Source of the DNA: Actinomycetota bacterium
GTDB taxonomy: Bacteria > Actinomycetota > Thermoleophilia > Gaiellales > Gaiellaceae
Direction: 5' to 3'
DNA: 6,714 nucleotides
Assembly: GCA_013695295.1 (NCBI GenBank)
Contig: JACDAS010000170.1
Span: 1-6,714 of the forward strand
Position numbers and translations under genes: made by a program. Below are positions 6,284-6,714 of the stretch, piece by piece. The notes under the pieces are model-generated. The model did no database searches and was not told the origin of the DNA. It worked only from the letters and a program-made list of their open reading frames with translations. Position 1 is the stretch's first letter; each line of letters begins with the position of its first letter.

Positions 6284-6714
6284 TCAGGGGTCGACGAGGA
6301 TCTCGATCTCGCAGACCGGCGCGAAGCCGACCCGGTCGAGGATCGGCCTCGACATCGCCCCCGCCTGGACGACGAGCGCCGGGGTTCCGCGCCGGACAGC
6401 CTCGTCCCAACGGGCCCGCACAAGCGCGCGGTAGGCGCCGCGGCCGCGGGCCTCCGGCAGCGTCGCGCCGCCGATCAGGAGCGCTCCGTGGTCGGCAAAC
6501 ACCGCGAGGGCGGTGGCGACCGGCTCGCCGCCGAGCCACGCGAGGAACGTGCTCGCCGCTCCGGGCGCGTCCCGGTCGGCCCAGATTCCCTCCATCGCCG
6601 CCCGCTGCTCGGCGCGCTCCCGCGCGGGGATCCGGAAGGCCTCCCACTGGATCTCGCGCGCGCGGGTGAACTCGTCGAGCGTCTCGGCGGCGCGGGCCTC
6701 GACGTCGTCCGGTC
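6284..6714 (-). CDS. GNAT-family N-acetyltransferase, 5' end missing
   Basis: The frame is open from the right edge of the window to TGA at 6286-6284, giving at least 142 residues; the true start lies outside. The visible C-terminal part has the GNAT core: strands TFLAWLGGEPVATALAVFAD and ALLIGGATLPEARGRGAYRA, with the acetyl-CoA pyrophosphate loop (R/Q-x-x-G-x-G/A) as EARGRGAYRALV, then PALVVQAGAMSRPILDRVGF and a final strand VCEIEILVD. The family moves an acetyl group from acetyl-CoA to an amine; the acceptor cannot be read here. Before the core, a helical stretch with REIQWEAFRIP is seen in some two-part GNAT proteins. The downstream ATP-grasp ligase begins 19 bases away, so both products may act on the same amino acid or peptide compound. 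An internal ATG at 6595 is possible as a start but would cut off the first core strands. Confidence 0.82.
   Translation of the reverse strand, partial: PDDVEARAAETLDEFTRAREIQWEAFRIPARERAEQRAAMEGIWADRDAPGAASTFLAWLGGEPVATALAVFADHGALLIGGATLPEARGRGAYRALVRARWDEAVRRGTPALVVQAGAMSRPILDRVGFAPVCEIEILVDP

Noticed and set aside
6265..6423. 53-residue upstream extension of the ATP-grasp protein
   Set aside because: It is Ser/Arg-rich out-of-frame translation of the GNAT gene and unlike the N-terminus of related ligases.

Overview
The window is high-GC DNA from a bacterium, with mostly G/C third codon positions, several GTG starts and tightly packed genes. These traits, plus the closest family resemblances I can recall, suggest an actinomycetote, possibly of the Thermoleophilia (Gaiella/Solirubrobacter) type. 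That placement is inference. No rRNA, tRNA, CRISPR array, transposase or phage gene was seen.

Left third (1-2795, + strand): the downstream end of a myo-inositol catabolism operon. It holds the C-terminus of IolD (cut by the window edge), complete IolC, complete IolB and a complete IolE-like TIM-barrel protein. Each junction is a 4-base stop/start overlap (GTGA, ATGA, GTGA), so the genes are almost certainly co-transcribed and translationally coupled. In the known pathway IolE dehydrates 2-keto-myo-inositol, IolD hydrolyses the resulting trione, IolB isomerises 5-deoxyglucuronate and IolC phosphorylates 5-dehydro-2-deoxygluconate. The later aldolase and oxidation steps are not in view.

Middle (2796-4767): a small dimeric alpha/beta-barrel (ABM-like) protein lies on the - strand, convergent with the iol operon. 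Across a 113-base divergent intergenic region, two + strand genes only 4 bases apart encode a HEAT-repeat-like helical protein and a Cys/Trp/Tyr-rich protein with an HESRH (HExxH) zinc-metallopeptidase motif. This pair is the least explained part of the window.

Right (4768-6714, - strand): a two-gene unit transcribed leftwards. A GNAT acetyltransferase (5' end beyond the window) is followed 19 bases later by an ATP-grasp ligase. The ligase has the pre-ATP-grasp domain and C-terminal domain layout of the pheganomycin peptide ligase PGM1. The pair suggests modification or ligation of an amino acid or peptide, with unknown substrate.

The gaps between genes are short (53, 113, 4, 68 and 19 bases). 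The 113-base divergent gap holds a plausible promoter for the ABM-like gene, and the two convergent gaps hold only weak hairpins.
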